Assembly (NCBI RefSeq): GCF_000455365.1
Contig: NZ_HG315687.1
Coordinates: 281,786 to 345,785 of the forward strand
Reading direction: 5' to 3'
DNA: 64,000 bases
From: Halopiger djelfimassiliensis
GTDB taxonomy: Archaea; Halobacteriota; Halobacteria; Halobacteriales; Natrialbaceae
Shown here: positions 25,213 through 34,173 of the stretch, in pieces
Numbering within the stretch: position 1 is the first letter of the stretch
How the letters are laid out: each line of letters begins with the position of its first letter
Notes under the pieces: generated by a model
Told to the model about the DNA's origin: nothing
Seen by the model: only the letters and a program-made list of their open reading frames with translations
The model's database searches: none
Translations under genes and position numbers: made by a program

Positions 25213-25647
25213 ATGACCGGTCGCTATCGCCTGACGTCCGTCGAAACCGTCAGAGACGAGGGGTCGTGGCTGTTTACGGTCCGGGACGAACGCGGGTCCG
25301 ACGAGGAGGTCGTCCTCGTCCCCTGTGTCGATCCGGACCAACCGGCGGTCGAAGCGTGGGTCAACCGCTGTACGCACGAAGCCCAGCGCTTGCACCGCGA
25401 CGGGATCGGCGCGGTGATCCGGGACGGCGGGATCGTCTGCCCGAAACACGGTTCGATCTTCGATACCTGTTCGGGATACTGCGACAACGGGGAGGCCGCG
25501 GAGACGACGCTCGTCTCCGTCGACGTCACCGTCGACGACGGACAGGTCTATCTCACCGACGACGAGGTCGATTTCCTCTACGAGGGTGGGATCGACGACG
25601 ACGATGACGACGACGGGCCGTCATCGACGTCACATCTCCGGCTCTGA
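25213..25647 (+). CDS. Rieske [2Fe-2S] protein
   Basis: A 144-residue soluble protein with the two Rieske boxes: CTH (in NRCTHEAQRL) and CPKH (in IVCPKHGSIFDTCSG), supplying two Cys and two His ligands. There is no membrane anchor, so it is a ferredoxin-like Rieske protein and not a bc1 subunit. The C terminus is an Asp-rich tail. Extra cysteines (DTCSGYC) follow the second box. It is next to the uracil-DNA glycosylase and upstream of a HIT gene; the redox partner is unknown. Confidence 0.9.
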   Translation: MTGRYRLTSVETVRDEGSWLFTVRDERGSDEEVVLVPCVDPDQPAVEAWVNRCTHEAQRLHRDGIGAVIRDGGIVCPKHGSIFDTCSGYCDNGEAAETTLVSVDVTVDDGQVYLTDDEVDFLYEGGIDDDDDDDGPSSTSHLRL

Positions 25648-25739
25648 GGGTCCCGCGACCGGCGTTGTACCCCGATCAAGGCGACCGTCACGAGAGCCCG
25701 CGAGTAAGCTTCTTACCGCGAGCCGACACATACTCGCGT

Positions 25740-26159
25740 ATGAGTACGATCTTCAGCCAGATCGTCGACGGAGAGATCCCCGCTCGAGTCGTGTACGAAG
25801 ACGAGACGACGCTCGCGTTTCTGGACGCCAATCCCCTCGCTCCGGGCCACACCCTCGTCATTCCCAAAGACGAGTACGAACGGCTGAACGACGTCCCGGA
25901 GGACGTCGCCGAAGACCTCTACGCGACGGTTCATCACCTCGTCCCCGCCGTCGAGGAGGCCGTCGACGCCGACGCCTCGACGGTCGCGTTCAACAACGGC
26001 GAGGCGGCGGGTCAGGAGGTCCCGCACGTCCACTGCCATATCGTCCCGCGGTTCGAAGGCGACGGCGGCGGCCCGATCCACGGCGTCGTCGGCGGCCCGG
26101 CGGACCTCGAGGACGACGAACTCGACGAGATCGCCGACGACATCGAGTCCCGGACGTAG
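25740..26159 (+). CDS. HIT family nucleotide hydrolase/transferase
   Basis: A 139-residue cytosolic protein with the histidine-triad motif HVHCHIVPR near residues 101-109. N-terminal STIFSQIVDGEIPARVVYED and the AFLDANPLAPGHTLVIPK segment match the Hint branch, which cleaves nucleoside phosphoramidates such as AMP-lysine. The ATG at 25740 gives the canonical start, and a longer frame to 25665 is not supported. Gene order with the Rieske protein is probably incidental. Confidence 0.93.
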   Translation: MSTIFSQIVDGEIPARVVYEDETTLAFLDANPLAPGHTLVIPKDEYERLNDVPEDVAEDLYATVHHLVPAVEEAVDADASTVAFNNGEAAGQEVPHVHCHIVPRFEGDGGGPIHGVVGGPADLEDDELDEIADDIESRT

Positions 26160-26241
26160 TTCGGAGACCGACCCGCGACCCCGCTCGGTGCGGCGACGCC
26201 GCTGCCGGTTGGCTTTTGTCGTTTGCGTGTGACCCTCGGAT

Positions 26242-26475
26242 ATGCTCGGCAATCTCGCCGCCCAGTTCCGGGAGTATCCGGTCGCCACGGCGCTCGAGGT
26301 CGGCAGCGTCCTCGTTTGCGTGCTGTTGTTCGTCGGGACGTTCGTCGCGCTCGCGAGCGGGCCGCCGACCGGACGGAGGGTCGGTCCGTGGCTGGCGATC
26401 GTCGCCGTCGGTGCGGCGTTCGTCCTGTTCTGGACGGTGCTCGTGCCGCTGTACGAGCGGATCTTTTTGTCGTAG
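26242..26475 (+). CDS. Small membrane protein (77 residues)
   Basis: Two predicted transmembrane helices (ALEVGSVLVCVLLFVGTFVA and WLAIVAVGAAFVLFWTVLVP) with a short charged loop. It resembles small conserved haloarchaeal membrane proteins. It lies on the plus strand after the HIT gene and converges on the gene ending at 26497. Function unknown. Confidence 0.75.
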   Translation: MLGNLAAQFREYPVATALEVGSVLVCVLLFVGTFVALASGPPTGRRVGPWLAIVAVGAAFVLFWTVLVPLYERIFLS

Positions 26476-26496
26476 CGGGACACTCGAGGTCGACGG

Positions 26497-26700
26497 TCAG
26501 TCGCTCTCGCAGACGACGTCCCGGAGTTCGTCGAGCAGTTCGGGATGATGCTCGGCGAGAACGTCGACATCCGTCTCTAACTCCTCGATCCGACTCCGGA
26601 CACGGTGGATCGCCTGATACCGCTTTTCGTCGGAAACGTCGGCTTTTCCGCTGATCTTCTCGCGATCCGCCGTCGTCATAATCGCGCGGTATTTGCTCAC
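26497..26700 (-). CDS. Conserved small haloarchaeal protein
   Basis: A 67-residue charged helical protein, reading KYRAIMTTADREKISGKAD from the N terminus, then a coiled-coil-like segment (QAIHRVRSRIEELETDVDVL) and a terminal CESD. The GTG at 26700 is taken as start; an ATG at 26679 would give 60 residues. The composition and end resemble a small protein widely seen in haloarchaea, unnamed to my knowledge. No function assigned. Confidence 0.7.
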   Translation of the reverse strand: MSKYRAIMTTADREKISGKADVSDEKRYQAIHRVRSRIEELETDVDVLAEHHPELLDELRDVVCESD

Positions 26701-26777
26701 GGCGAGTGATCCGGATGCCGGTCACTTCTACATTAGCATCATCGCAACCCAGGTTCGCATCATAGCCAATGGTTTGC

Positions 26778-26905
26778 TTTAGTGCTAAGTACTAAGTGAT
26801 CGGAGTCGGATAGCTTACCTGAGAACTCGAGGCACGCCGCGGAAAGGCGGCCGGTGTTGATGGCACCGACGCCTCGGGTTCTCGGAATGCAGCCCGGAGA
26901 ACCCA
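26778..26905 (+). ncRNA. Candidate structured RNA with switch-like alternative folds
   Basis: Bases 26821-26833 pair with 26871-26883 over 13 bp (one U-G), extendable to 15 bp with 26819-26820 and 26884-26885. The stem encloses two back-to-back hairpins (26836-26840/26847-26851 and 26852-26856/26864-26868) with almost no unpaired bases, a compact three-way junction. The 3' strand of the main stem, GGGTTCTC (26876-26883), can instead pair perfectly with GAGAACCC (26897-26904), so the two folds exclude each other. A tandem CTAAGTACTAAGT (26785-26797) and CTTTAG upstream may be promoter elements. A further small hairpin lies at 26924-26942. It could be a leader of the gene at 27054 or an independent RNA; no known family is recognised. 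Confidence 0.5.
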
Positions 26906-27053
26906 TGCTAATGGACGGACCTACCGGACTTCAGGATTCCGGCACGACTGCCGAATCGTCTGCCAAACAGGGCGACTGCAACGCGTGGGCGATCGACGAC
27001 GACCCAACGCGCATTGCCTGCTCGAGCCGAGCGGTCGTTTCGGGTGAGCGCGG

Positions 27054-27374
27054 ATGAGCAACGCGGACGTCGATCTCGAGACGGCCGAATCGCTCGCCCG
27101 CGCACGGCTCGCCGAGGCGCTCAGACATCCCGGCGAGTCGACGGGAAGCGACGTCGCCCGGCTTGCGGAACTCGCCGACGCCATCACGACTGCGCTGGAA
27201 CGCGGCGAGATACCCGAGAAACGCACCGTCGAGGAAGCCCGCTTTCGCGCGGACCGGATCGAAACGCGGCTGGACGAGGTGACGGCACTGTTCGGCTGGC
27301 ACCCGTGGGACGCGGGCGCGAACTGGGGGTCCCTGCCCGACGACCGACGGGCCGAGATCGAGGACCGCGACTAG
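27054..27374 (+). CDS. Small acidic helical protein, unknown function
   Basis: A 106-residue soluble protein with helical Glu/Arg/Ala stretches (ETAESLARARLAEALRHPGE; EEARFRADRIETRLDEVTAL) and a distinctive aromatic end (FGWHPWDAGANWGSLPDDRR). It has no membrane segment or metal motif. It lies about 150 bases downstream of the switch-like RNA, and the intervening short frame is not convincing, so the RNA could be its leader. Function is unknown. Confidence 0.65.
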   Translation: MSNADVDLETAESLARARLAEALRHPGESTGSDVARLAELADAITTALERGEIPEKRTVEEARFRADRIETRLDEVTALFGWHPWDAGANWGSLPDDRRAEIEDRD

Positions 27375-27448
27375 GGTGACGATACCGGGAGAGCCGCCGA
27401 GGACGACGTCCTCTCGCCCGCTCGAGTCGAAACTCGAGGGAAGAGGAG

Positions 27449-28465
27449 CTAGATGAGCGTCCCGATGAAGAGATCCCCGTAACAGATCGCGATCACGAGC
27501 CCGACGAAGATCGGCACCAGAAACGGCGTCCCCGGCGAGATCCAGACGGTGTCTCGTTTGACGACGGTCTCGAGACCCTCGCGGAGTTCGTCGGGCGTCG
27601 TCCCGTAGGCCGTGCCCTCGATGTCGTCGAGGAACGCTTCCGCACCCCACGGATCGTCGTACGCTTTTTCGTCCGTTCCGTCGCCCCGTTCGGAGTCGGA
27701 ATCGGGCTCGAGAGCCGCCGCGTTCGGTCCGCCGTCGCTGCGGACGTCGGCCGTAACTGCACCGTCCGTCGGCGGATTCGGCTCCGCCGGTAGCGTGGCC
27801 GGATCGCGATACCGGTCGGGATGCTCGCGAATGTCCGCGAGCGTAAGCCCCCGCCACCGGAGGTACATCCGCAGGGCGTCGAGATCGAGGCCGCCCCGGG
27901 AGAGTCCCGCCGGCGGCTCGAGGAGTCGACCGTGGGCCTCGGGAAGATCCGTCCAGGAGAGGGGCCAGCCGACGAACATGACGGGGGCGATCCGCCCCGC
28001 AGCGGCGTTTCTGAGCGCGAGGGCGATCGGAAGCGCGAGGCCGACCAGTACGGCGTTGGTCAGGATGGTAAACGAGAACGTGCCGATCGGGGTCGTCGTC
28101 AGGGGCAGCGTCCACGAGCCGACGGTGTACTCGGGAAAGGTCGGGAACAGAAGCGCCAGCACCAAAAGTGCTTTCGCGTCGGCACCGCCGAACCCTCCGA
28201 ACCACCAGAACAGATACGCGAGCGGGACGACGAACCCCAGACTGATCGCCGTCGGGAGGAGGAACTCGCGGCTCCAGACGGCCGGCGTGGCGTTCCAGGC
28301 GACCCACCCGTCCCAGACGAGCAACGCCGCGCCGAGCGCTGCAAGCGGTATCCAGACGGTGCTCGAGACGCGTCTCGTCTTGACGTCGCGAAGGGCGGTC
28401 CAGGCGAAGACGGGGATGGCAACGAGCCGCAGGAGATCCGTCGCCGAGGCGATCGCGAGTGACAC
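27449..28465 (-). CDS. pibD: Prepilin/preflagellin peptidase (A24)
   Basis: Membrane aspartic peptidase that trims class III signal peptides of archaeal pilins and archaellins. The 338-residue protein has N- and C-terminal helices around two catalytic aspartates. The first is in ALRDVKTRRVSS near residue 27 and the second in the GGFGGADAKAL motif (GxGD-like, here GGAD) near 95. A long acidic cytosolic loop (about residues 195-300) is inserted before the last helix, typical of haloarchaeal PibD. The stop lies 74 bases from the convergent gene at 27374. Confidence 0.9.
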   Translation of the reverse strand: MSLAIASATDLLRLVAIPVFAWTALRDVKTRRVSSTVWIPLAALGAALLVWDGWVAWNATPAVWSREFLLPTAISLGFVVPLAYLFWWFGGFGGADAKALLVLALLFPTFPEYTVGSWTLPLTTTPIGTFSFTILTNAVLVGLALPIALALRNAAAGRIAPVMFVGWPLSWTDLPEAHGRLLEPPAGLSRGGLDLDALRMYLRWRGLTLADIREHPDRYRDPATLPAEPNPPTDGAVTADVRSDGGPNAAALEPDSDSERGDGTDEKAYDDPWGAEAFLDDIEGTAYGTTPDELREGLETVVKRDTVWISPGTPFLVPIFVGLVIAICYGDLFIGTLI

Positions 28466-28630
28466 ACGCTGCCCTGTGCAGCGCGGTACCGTTACGTTTT
28501 CGGCCTGCCGGTCAGCGGAGTCGCGGCGACCGCGGCCGTCGACGGACGTCGGCCGCTCGAGGTGAAATCGCGCCGATCGAAAGCCGCCGCTCCCGATCGA
28601 GCGCAGACAGCAAAAGGGCGTGTGGTGAGT

Positions 28631-29020
28631 TTAAATGACGCGGTTCTGCAGATAGTCGAGGTGTTTCGCGTTGTAGACGATCTTGACCTCGTCAGTCTCG
28701 GCCGAGCCGATGCAGGTCAGCCGGACGTTTTTCTCCTCGACTTCCTCGTCGCTGAGGATCTGCTGCATGTCCATGTCGATCTCGCCCTCCTTGACGATGG
28801 CCGCACAGTTCGCACAGGCACCTGCGCGACAGGAGAAGGGCCAGTCGTAGCCCTGGGCCTCGGCTGCTTCGAGGATGTACTCGCCCTCGTTGACTTCGAG
28901 GACACCGTAGTCCTCTTCGTCGAGACCGGCGTCTTCGGCCTTCTCGAAGAGGTCGTCGTCGTCCATCTCCCAGCCCTGGTCGTCCAGTACTTCGTAGTTG
29001 AGGTATTCTACCGTGGGCAT
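28631..29020 (-). CDS. Halobacterial plant-type [2Fe-2S] ferredoxin
   Basis: A 129-residue soluble electron carrier. The cluster ligands are Cys64, Cys69, Cys72 (CRAGACANC) and Cys103 (LTCIGS). The acidic N-terminal insertion ([20 protein letters not shown]) is the known salt-adaptation domain of halobacterial ferredoxin. It serves oxoacid:ferredoxin oxidoreductases and other redox enzymes. ATG at 29020; an ATTTAGG box at about 29066-29075 on the minus strand gives a short leader. Longer frame starts are not supported. Confidence 0.95.
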   Translation of the reverse strand: MPTVEYLNYEVLDDQGWEMDDDDLFEKAEDAGLDEEDYGVLEVNEGEYILEAAEAQGYDWPFSCRAGACANCAAIVKEGEIDMDMQQILSDEEVEEKNVRLTCIGSAETDEVKIVYNAKHLDYLQNRVI

Positions 29021-29332
29021 CACTCGGCCGTTCGCGTCCCGCACTGGTATAGCTTGCTGTTCGGTCCTAAATTGTCTTTGAGTCAGAATTGGGAAGTTCG
29101 CAGGAAATACTATCTCTATCGGAGATACGTTCGCTAACACGCGTGAAAACGAAACGATCGAACGTGTTCGTGGCTCCCGGACCGTGAACGGCCGCCGATC
29201 GAAGCGCCGCTGGAGCGGGACCTGTCGTTTTCGTGGCTACTCGAGGGTGGGCGACTCAGGCCGGAGTCAGGAGGAAAAACGCGTACGCCAACCCGGCGGA
29301 CGCGGAGGGATCGATAATTCAGAAGGAGGGTC

Positions 29333-29362
29333 GAAAAAGACGTTTTGGGTCCTCGAGAGGAC
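29333..29362 (-). terminator. Candidate terminator of the PiT gene
   Basis: On the minus strand ACGTCCTC-TC-GAGGACC forms a hairpin 35 bases after the phosphate transporter stop, followed by CCCAAAACGTCTTTTTCG with a five-T run. The tight loop weakens the hairpin, but the T-run supports a 3' end here. Confidence 0.35.
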
Positions 29363-29396
29363 GTTGGCGTCCCGGGTGCTGTTGACGGCGGGGCGG

Positions 29397-30638
29397 TCAG
29401 AAGTTGAAGATCGGGACGAACTGGAAGGTCAGGTACGCGCCGACCGTCGAGATGATCGGGACGACGTTTTGCATGAGGATGACGCGGGCAGTCGTCGATG
29501 GATCGAACAGGTCCGAGGCCCTCGGGATGTCTTCGGGTTCCTCCTCACCGATCTCCGGCGAGGGCTCGCCCTCCGCTTCGGCGGTCAGCGCGCCGACGGA
29601 GACGCGGGTCTCCTCCCCGCGGGCCGCCTCCGAGAGCGTCGTCGTACGGGTCGCCCGGCCCCAGCCGAGACCGATGATGCTCATCGTCGCGATCACGACG
29701 AAACTCGCGGGGATGCCGATCCAGGAGAGGCCGACGACGATGGTCGAGCTGATGACCGCGACGACGATCGCCGCCGTCAGCGGCAGGTTCGTGATGTCGT
29801 TGCCAAGCGTATCCAGCGTGCGTCGAGCGATCGTGAAACAGCCGACCGCGACGGCGGCCGAACCGATGAGGATCAACACCAGCATGTCGGGATCCAGCCC
29901 GTAGAGCATCTCGTCGCTCGAGGCCTCCATTCCGAGCAGCGCCAGCATGTCGACGTCGGCACCGTAGATCGGCGCGATGGCGTTGGCGATGTTGCTCGTC
30001 CCCGAGGAAAACGCCATCAGACAGCCGATCCCGACGACGACGAACGCGCCGGTGATCTCCCGTCGGGTGGCGTTCGCGCCGAACCGAAGCCGCGGGACGA
30101 CGCTCGAGCGATCGACGGTGATCATCTCCCGTCCGCCCCGGCTTCCTTCGATGGCGACCCACTCGTTGATCCGCGGGTAGAAATACCGTCCGACGACGCC
30201 CGCGACCCAGAAGCCGATGATCGGCGCGACGACCCACCAGACGACGATCTCTCCCAGAACCGCGAGGTCGAGTTCGCCGGTCGCCAGCCCGAGTGCGGAG
30301 ATGGCACCGACGGCAGTCATTGACGTCGAGGCGGGAACCCCGGCGTAGTTGCCGATGAACAGCGCGCCGCCGATGAAAAAGAGGACGGCGACGTTCGACC
30401 GCAGGGTGAAAATCGACGTATCGTGGACGAGTTCCCGGCCGAGCGTGTTGACGACGTTCGGTCCGATGGTAATCGCGCCGACGAAGAAAAACATCGACAT
30501 CAACCCGGCAGCCATCAGCTTCGTGATCACGTTCGCACCGACGGCCGGTCCGAACGCGGGTCCAGTCGTCGCTCCGCCGATGTTGTAGCCGACGAAGACC
30601 GCAACGAGGAGTCCCACGATAAGGAGTACTTCCGTCAC
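29397..30638 (-). CDS. PiT-family inorganic phosphate transporter
   Basis: A 413-residue membrane protein with about ten helices and the duplicated PiT signatures. The first is near the N terminus (FVGYNIGGATTGPAFGPAVGAN) and the second within FSSGTSNIANAIAP-like sequence; given as GAFVVVGIGCLMAFSSGTSN then IANAIAPIYGADV. It imports phosphate with a cation gradient. It is transcribed in the same direction as the SLC13 gene at 30701, which is upstream in transcription with 62 bases between, so an anion-transport operon is possible. A second PiT-like permease occurs at 53344. Confidence 0.93.
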   Translation of the reverse strand: MTEVLLIVGLLVAVFVGYNIGGATTGPAFGPAVGANVITKLMAAGLMSMFFFVGAITIGPNVVNTLGRELVHDTSIFTLRSNVAVLFFIGGALFIGNYAGVPASTSMTAVGAISALGLATGELDLAVLGEIVVWWVVAPIIGFWVAGVVGRYFYPRINEWVAIEGSRGGREMITVDRSSVVPRLRFGANATRREITGAFVVVGIGCLMAFSSGTSNIANAIAPIYGADVDMLALLGMEASSDEMLYGLDPDMLVLILIGSAAVAVGCFTIARRTLDTLGNDITNLPLTAAIVVAVISSTIVVGLSWIGIPASFVVIATMSIIGLGWGRATRTTTLSEAARGEETRVSVGALTAEAEGEPSPEIGEEEPEDIPRASDLFDPSTTARVILMQNVVPIISTVGAYLTFQFVPIFNF

Positions 30639-30700
30639 GTACGAGGGTTATGTGAGCCGACCCTAAAAAACGCGCCTATTTGCCAGCTCGTTCGAGCAGT

Positions 30701-32557
30701 TTATACTCCCCAGAAGAACGCGATGCCGAGGACGGTGACGACCGACAGCAGCAACTGTAACGGTGCCCCGATCCGGAAGTAGTCGCCAAAGCGGTAGCCC
30801 CCGGGACCGTAGACGAAGAGGTTCGTCTGGTAGCCGATGGGACCCAGAAAGGCGGTGCTGGCCGCGAAGGTCACCGCGAGGACGAACGCGAACGGGTTCG
30901 CACCGATCCCCGCCGCCGAGGCCGCCGCGACCGGTAGCAGCAGGACGACGCTTGCGTTGTTGCTGATGACTTCCGTGATGAGTCCCGTCACGAGGTAAAA
31001 CAGCCACAGGACGACGATCGCTGGCAAGAAACCGGCCGTCGAAACGACCAGATAGGCGAGGTACGCGGCCGCTCCCGTTCCCTCGAGCGCGATTCCGAGG
31101 GGTATCACGCCCGCAAGCAGGAAGATGATGTCCCACTCGACGGCGTCGTACAGTTCGTTCGGCTCGAGGACGCCGGTGAGGACCATCGCGACCACGCCCG
31201 CAAGCGCCGAGATCAGGATCGGGTAGATCTCGAGGGCGGCGACCGCGACGACGCCGAGCATGATGGCGACGGCGATCGGGGCTTTCTCGGAGCGGTACTC
31301 CGGGCGCGGCGGTTCCCGCGCGACGATGACGTCGTCGCCGTGGGAGAGTCGATCGATCGTCTGCGGCGGGGCCTGAACGAGGAGCGTGTCACCGACGGCG
31401 AGCCGTCTGCCGACGAGTCGCTCGCCGACGACCGTCCCGTGCCGGCGGAGACCGAGAACGGCCGCGCCGAACTCCTCGCGGAACCGCGTGGGGTCGAGTC
31501 GTTCGCCGACGAGCCGCGAATCGAGTGCGACGACCAGTTCCGTGACCAGTCCCTCGCCGTCGTCCTCGGACAGCGCCGCGGCGGAGTCCGGTCGGCCGAC
31601 CGGCTCCACGCCGGTCGCGTCCTCGAGCGCCGAGATCGCGTCCCGAGCGGTCCGAACGACGAGAACGTCGCCTTCCCGGAGGTGGGTATTCCGCCGCGGC
31701 GCGATCGACCGATCCCCCTCGCGGACGACCTGGACGACGTTGATTTCGGATCCGAGCCTGTCAGTTGCGTCGCCGACGGTCGTTCCGATAAGCGGCGAGC
31801 CGGGAACGACGGCCACGTCGGCGACGTAGTCTTTGACCGCGTACTCCTCGAGATAGTCGGCACGCGGAGGGACCCGTTCGGGAAGGAGGTAGTGACCGAC
31901 GAAGATCAGATAGAGGCTGCCGGTAATGACGACGAGCACGCCAAGCTGGGTGAACTCGAACATGGAAAACCGGTGGAGTTCGGGGTAGTCGGCCCCGAGA
32001 CGGGCGCTGATGTCGCTTGCGAGGATGTTCGTCGAGGTCCCGATGAGCGTCAGCATGCCGCCGACTTGCGAGGCGTACGACAGCGGGATGAGCAGCTTCG
32101 ACGGCGAGGTGTTGCCGCGGTTGGCAACGTCGGTGACGACCGGGACCAACAGCGCGACCACCGGCGTGTTGTTCAGAAAGCCCGAAACGGGGCTGGTTGC
32201 GACGACGGTGGCGAACAGCTGCTTTCGGATGCTGTCGCCCGCGAAGGCGGCCATCCGCCGCCCGAGTTGCTGGACGATCCCGGTTCGGCTGATGCCGCCG
32301 CTCAGGATCAACATCGCAAGCACCGTGATCGTCGCCTCGTTTGCGAACCCGGAGATACCGGTGGTCGGATCGATGCCGGTCCAAGGCTCTAACACGACCA
32401 GTACGACGATCAACAGGATCGCGGTTACGTCGATCGGCAGCCGTTCCGTCACGAAGAGCACGATCGCGACGACGACGACGCCCAGTACTACCATGGCGTC
32501 GGTCGTCAGTTCGGGCTGGGCCGCCGGTTCCTGAACGAGCGGCGCACGGACCGACAT
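30701..32557 (-). CDS. SLC13-family permease with RCK-C (TrkA-C) domains
   Basis: A 618-residue anion permease of the divalent-anion:sodium symporter group. Membrane helices flank a central cytosolic part with two RCK_C domains (about residues 200-280 and 290-370: SPLIGTTVGDATDRLGSEIN; SRLVGERLDPTRFREEFGAA). Family motifs include PVSGFLNNTPVVALLVPVV and the twin SNNASVVLLLPVA near the end. The substrate may be sulfate, phosphate or a dicarboxylate. The ATG at 32557 (MSVRAPL) precedes the first helix; the open frame further upstream is a shadow of hisA. Confidence 0.9.
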   Translation of the reverse strand: MSVRAPLVQEPAAQPELTTDAMVVLGVVVVAIVLFVTERLPIDVTAILLIVVLVVLEPWTGIDPTTGISGFANEATITVLAMLILSGGISRTGIVQQLGRRMAAFAGDSIRKQLFATVVATSPVSGFLNNTPVVALLVPVVTDVANRGNTSPSKLLIPLSYASQVGGMLTLIGTSTNILASDISARLGADYPELHRFSMFEFTQLGVLVVITGSLYLIFVGHYLLPERVPPRADYLEEYAVKDYVADVAVVPGSPLIGTTVGDATDRLGSEINVVQVVREGDRSIAPRRNTHLREGDVLVVRTARDAISALEDATGVEPVGRPDSAAALSEDDGEGLVTELVVALDSRLVGERLDPTRFREEFGAAVLGLRRHGTVVGERLVGRRLAVGDTLLVQAPPQTIDRLSHGDDVIVAREPPRPEYRSEKAPIAVAIMLGVVAVAALEIYPILISALAGVVAMVLTGVLEPNELYDAVEWDIIFLLAGVIPLGIALEGTGAAAYLAYLVVSTAGFLPAIVVLWLFYLVTGLITEVISNNASVVLLLPVAAASAAGIGANPFAFVLAVTFAASTAFLGPIGYQTNLFVYGPGGYRFGDYFRIGAPLQLLLSVVTVLGIAFFWGV

Positions 32558-32698
32558 GGGACGGGCCACGCCGGCCAAACATGTAACAATTCTGCGCGAA
32601 ATCCGGACAGTACCGTACCGATGGTCGTTCGTGACCGTCCCGGCGTGTCGCCCGCCGAAACCGTCGCCTTTACTCGCACCGATCGCGCCCGTACGCGT

Positions 32699-33433
32699 AT
32701 GAACGATAGCAACGGCGGGTTCGAGGTCATTCCGGCGGTCGACGTTCAGGACGGCGAGGTCGTCCAGCTCGTTCAGGGTGAACGCGGGACGGAAACGACT
32801 TACGGCGATCCGGTCGAGGCGGCCCGGCGGTGGGTCGATGCCGGGGCGAAGACGCTGCATCTCGTCGACCTCGACGGCGCGTTCGAGGGCGAACGGGCGA
32901 ACGACGACGCGATCGACGCCGTTATCGAAGCCGTCGACGTTCCGACGCAACTCGGCGGCGGCATTCGAACGGCAGCCGACGCGATCGAGTTGCTCGAGCG
33001 AGGCGTCGACCGCGTCATCCTCGGGACCGCTGCGGTCGAGAATCCCGACATCGTCGCCGAAATCAGTGCGGCTCACCCCGACAGCGTGGTCGTCAGCCTC
33101 GACGCGAAAGACGGCGAGGTCGTCGTCGAGGGTTGGACCGAAGGAACCGGCGTTTCGCCCGTCGAGGCCGCCGAACGCTACGAAGAACTGGGTGCGGCCG
33201 CAATCCTGTTTACCAACGTCGACGTCGAGGGCCGACTCGAGGGCGTCGCGACCGACCCCGTCCGTGAACTGGTCGCGGCGACCGATATTCCCGTCGTCGC
33301 AAGCGGCGGCGTGGCGACGCTCGAGGACGTACGGGCACTCGCGTCGGCCGGCGCGGCCGCGGTCGTCGTCGGCAGCGCGCTGTACGAGGGGAATTTCACG
33401 CTCGCGCAGGCTCAGGCTGCACTCGAGGAGTAA
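32699..33433 (+). CDS. hisA: ProFAR isomerase (HisA)
   Basis: Catalyses the fourth histidine step, isomerising ProFAR to PRFAR. The 244-residue TIM-barrel protein has the two internally repeated halves: N-terminal FEVIPAVDVQDGEVVQL with catalytic Asp in AVDVQ, phosphate-binding GGGIRT and VASGGVATL, and the second-half Asp in TNVDVEG. The ATG at 32699 is used; a longer frame from 32621 would add a non-family extension. It is divergent from the SLC13 gene, and hisB follows on the same strand after a convergent small gene. Confidence 0.95.
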   Translation: MNDSNGGFEVIPAVDVQDGEVVQLVQGERGTETTYGDPVEAARRWVDAGAKTLHLVDLDGAFEGERANDDAIDAVIEAVDVPTQLGGGIRTAADAIELLERGVDRVILGTAAVENPDIVAEISAAHPDSVVVSLDAKDGEVVVEGWTEGTGVSPVEAAERYEELGAAAILFTNVDVEGRLEGVATDPVRELVAATDIPVVASGGVATLEDVRALASAGAAAVVVGSALYEGNFTLAQAQAALEE

Positions 33434-33618
33434 GCGACCGGTTTCGGAGAATCGGTTCCCATCCCGCTCTTCGGTCGGCGGGCTTCGGTCCGTTCGATCC
33501 CGGGGGACGATTCCTCGAGGACGATACGATCCGGAACCGGTGTGAATCGTTCAGGCGTGAAACCCAGTTGGAGGGCCGATAGCGGTTGCGGGGGAGGGAC
33601 ACCGCGACACAGAGGGGT

Positions 33619-33891
33619 TCACCGCTGATTGTAGCCGTGACCGACGTAGAGGGCGAGGGCGTTGATCGTGAGAAGGCCGAGGAACGTGAGCGTCACGCCC
33701 GGATCGCCGAGACCCTGTGCAAGCAACGGAAGGTGGACGAAGGGCAACGCGATGGCGACCCAGAACGAGAGGAACTGTGCCGGGCCTTTGACTGAACGGA
33801 CGACGCGACTGGTTCCTGCGTCCGGCTGGGCATCGGCGTCAGGGCTCGACGGAGGGATCGATTCGTTCGAGAGCGGGGAGGGATTGGACAT
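33619..33891 (-). CDS. Small membrane protein between hisA and hisB
   Basis: A 90-residue protein with an acidic Pro/Ser-rich N terminus and two predicted helices (FLSFWVAIALPFVHLPLLAQ; VTLTFLGLLTINALALYVGH). A TTATATG box on the minus strand near 33935-33942 precedes the ATG at 33891 with a short leader. The longer frame to 33924 is less likely. It sits between hisA and hisB in opposite orientation. Function unknown. Confidence 0.7.
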   Translation of the reverse strand: MSNPSPLSNESIPPSSPDADAQPDAGTSRVVRSVKGPAQFLSFWVAIALPFVHLPLLAQGLGDPGVTLTFLGLLTINALALYVGHGYNQR

Positions 33892-34032
33892 CGGTCGCGA
33901 GTCACCTCTTCTTATCCACGACATTCACCCTGAACATCATATAAGGGGTCGAAGATTGGTGTCGTTTCGGTCCGTTTCACTCCGACAATATCAGAAGAGG
34001 TACCTTTTTTGGCGTGTTGAGAGTTGTTTAGA

Positions 34033-34041
34033 AATTTTATA
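34033..34041 (+). promoter_or_regulatory. TATA box of hisB with a long leader
   Basis: AATTTTATA stands in an AT-rich stretch 133 bases before the hisB ATG, predicting a 5' leader of roughly 110 bases, longer than the leaderless norm here. The leader holds small hairpins (GGGTC-C-GACCC near 34124) but no clear switch. Confidence 0.45.
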
Positions 34042-34173
34042 GCCGTCTTTGAGGTCGTAATCCGTATCTGTTCCCTGAGACTGGTCACGATCTTCCAGAC
34101 GGGGTCGTTCGTCCAGCAGACCGGGTCCGACCCGAGCGCAACCGCCTTGTATCGAGGGTGCGATCGGTTCCAC

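Noticed and set aside
26854-27057. Short plus-strand frame overlapping the structured RNA and the ATG of the 27054 gene
   Set aside because: Its composition is not typical of local genes and it lies over the strongest RNA fold. The 4-base overlap with the next gene is suggestive but not enough.
33434-33618. Possible small gene or RNA after hisA
   Set aside because: No TATA box, no stable fold and no frame of quality; it is ordinary intergenic DNA.
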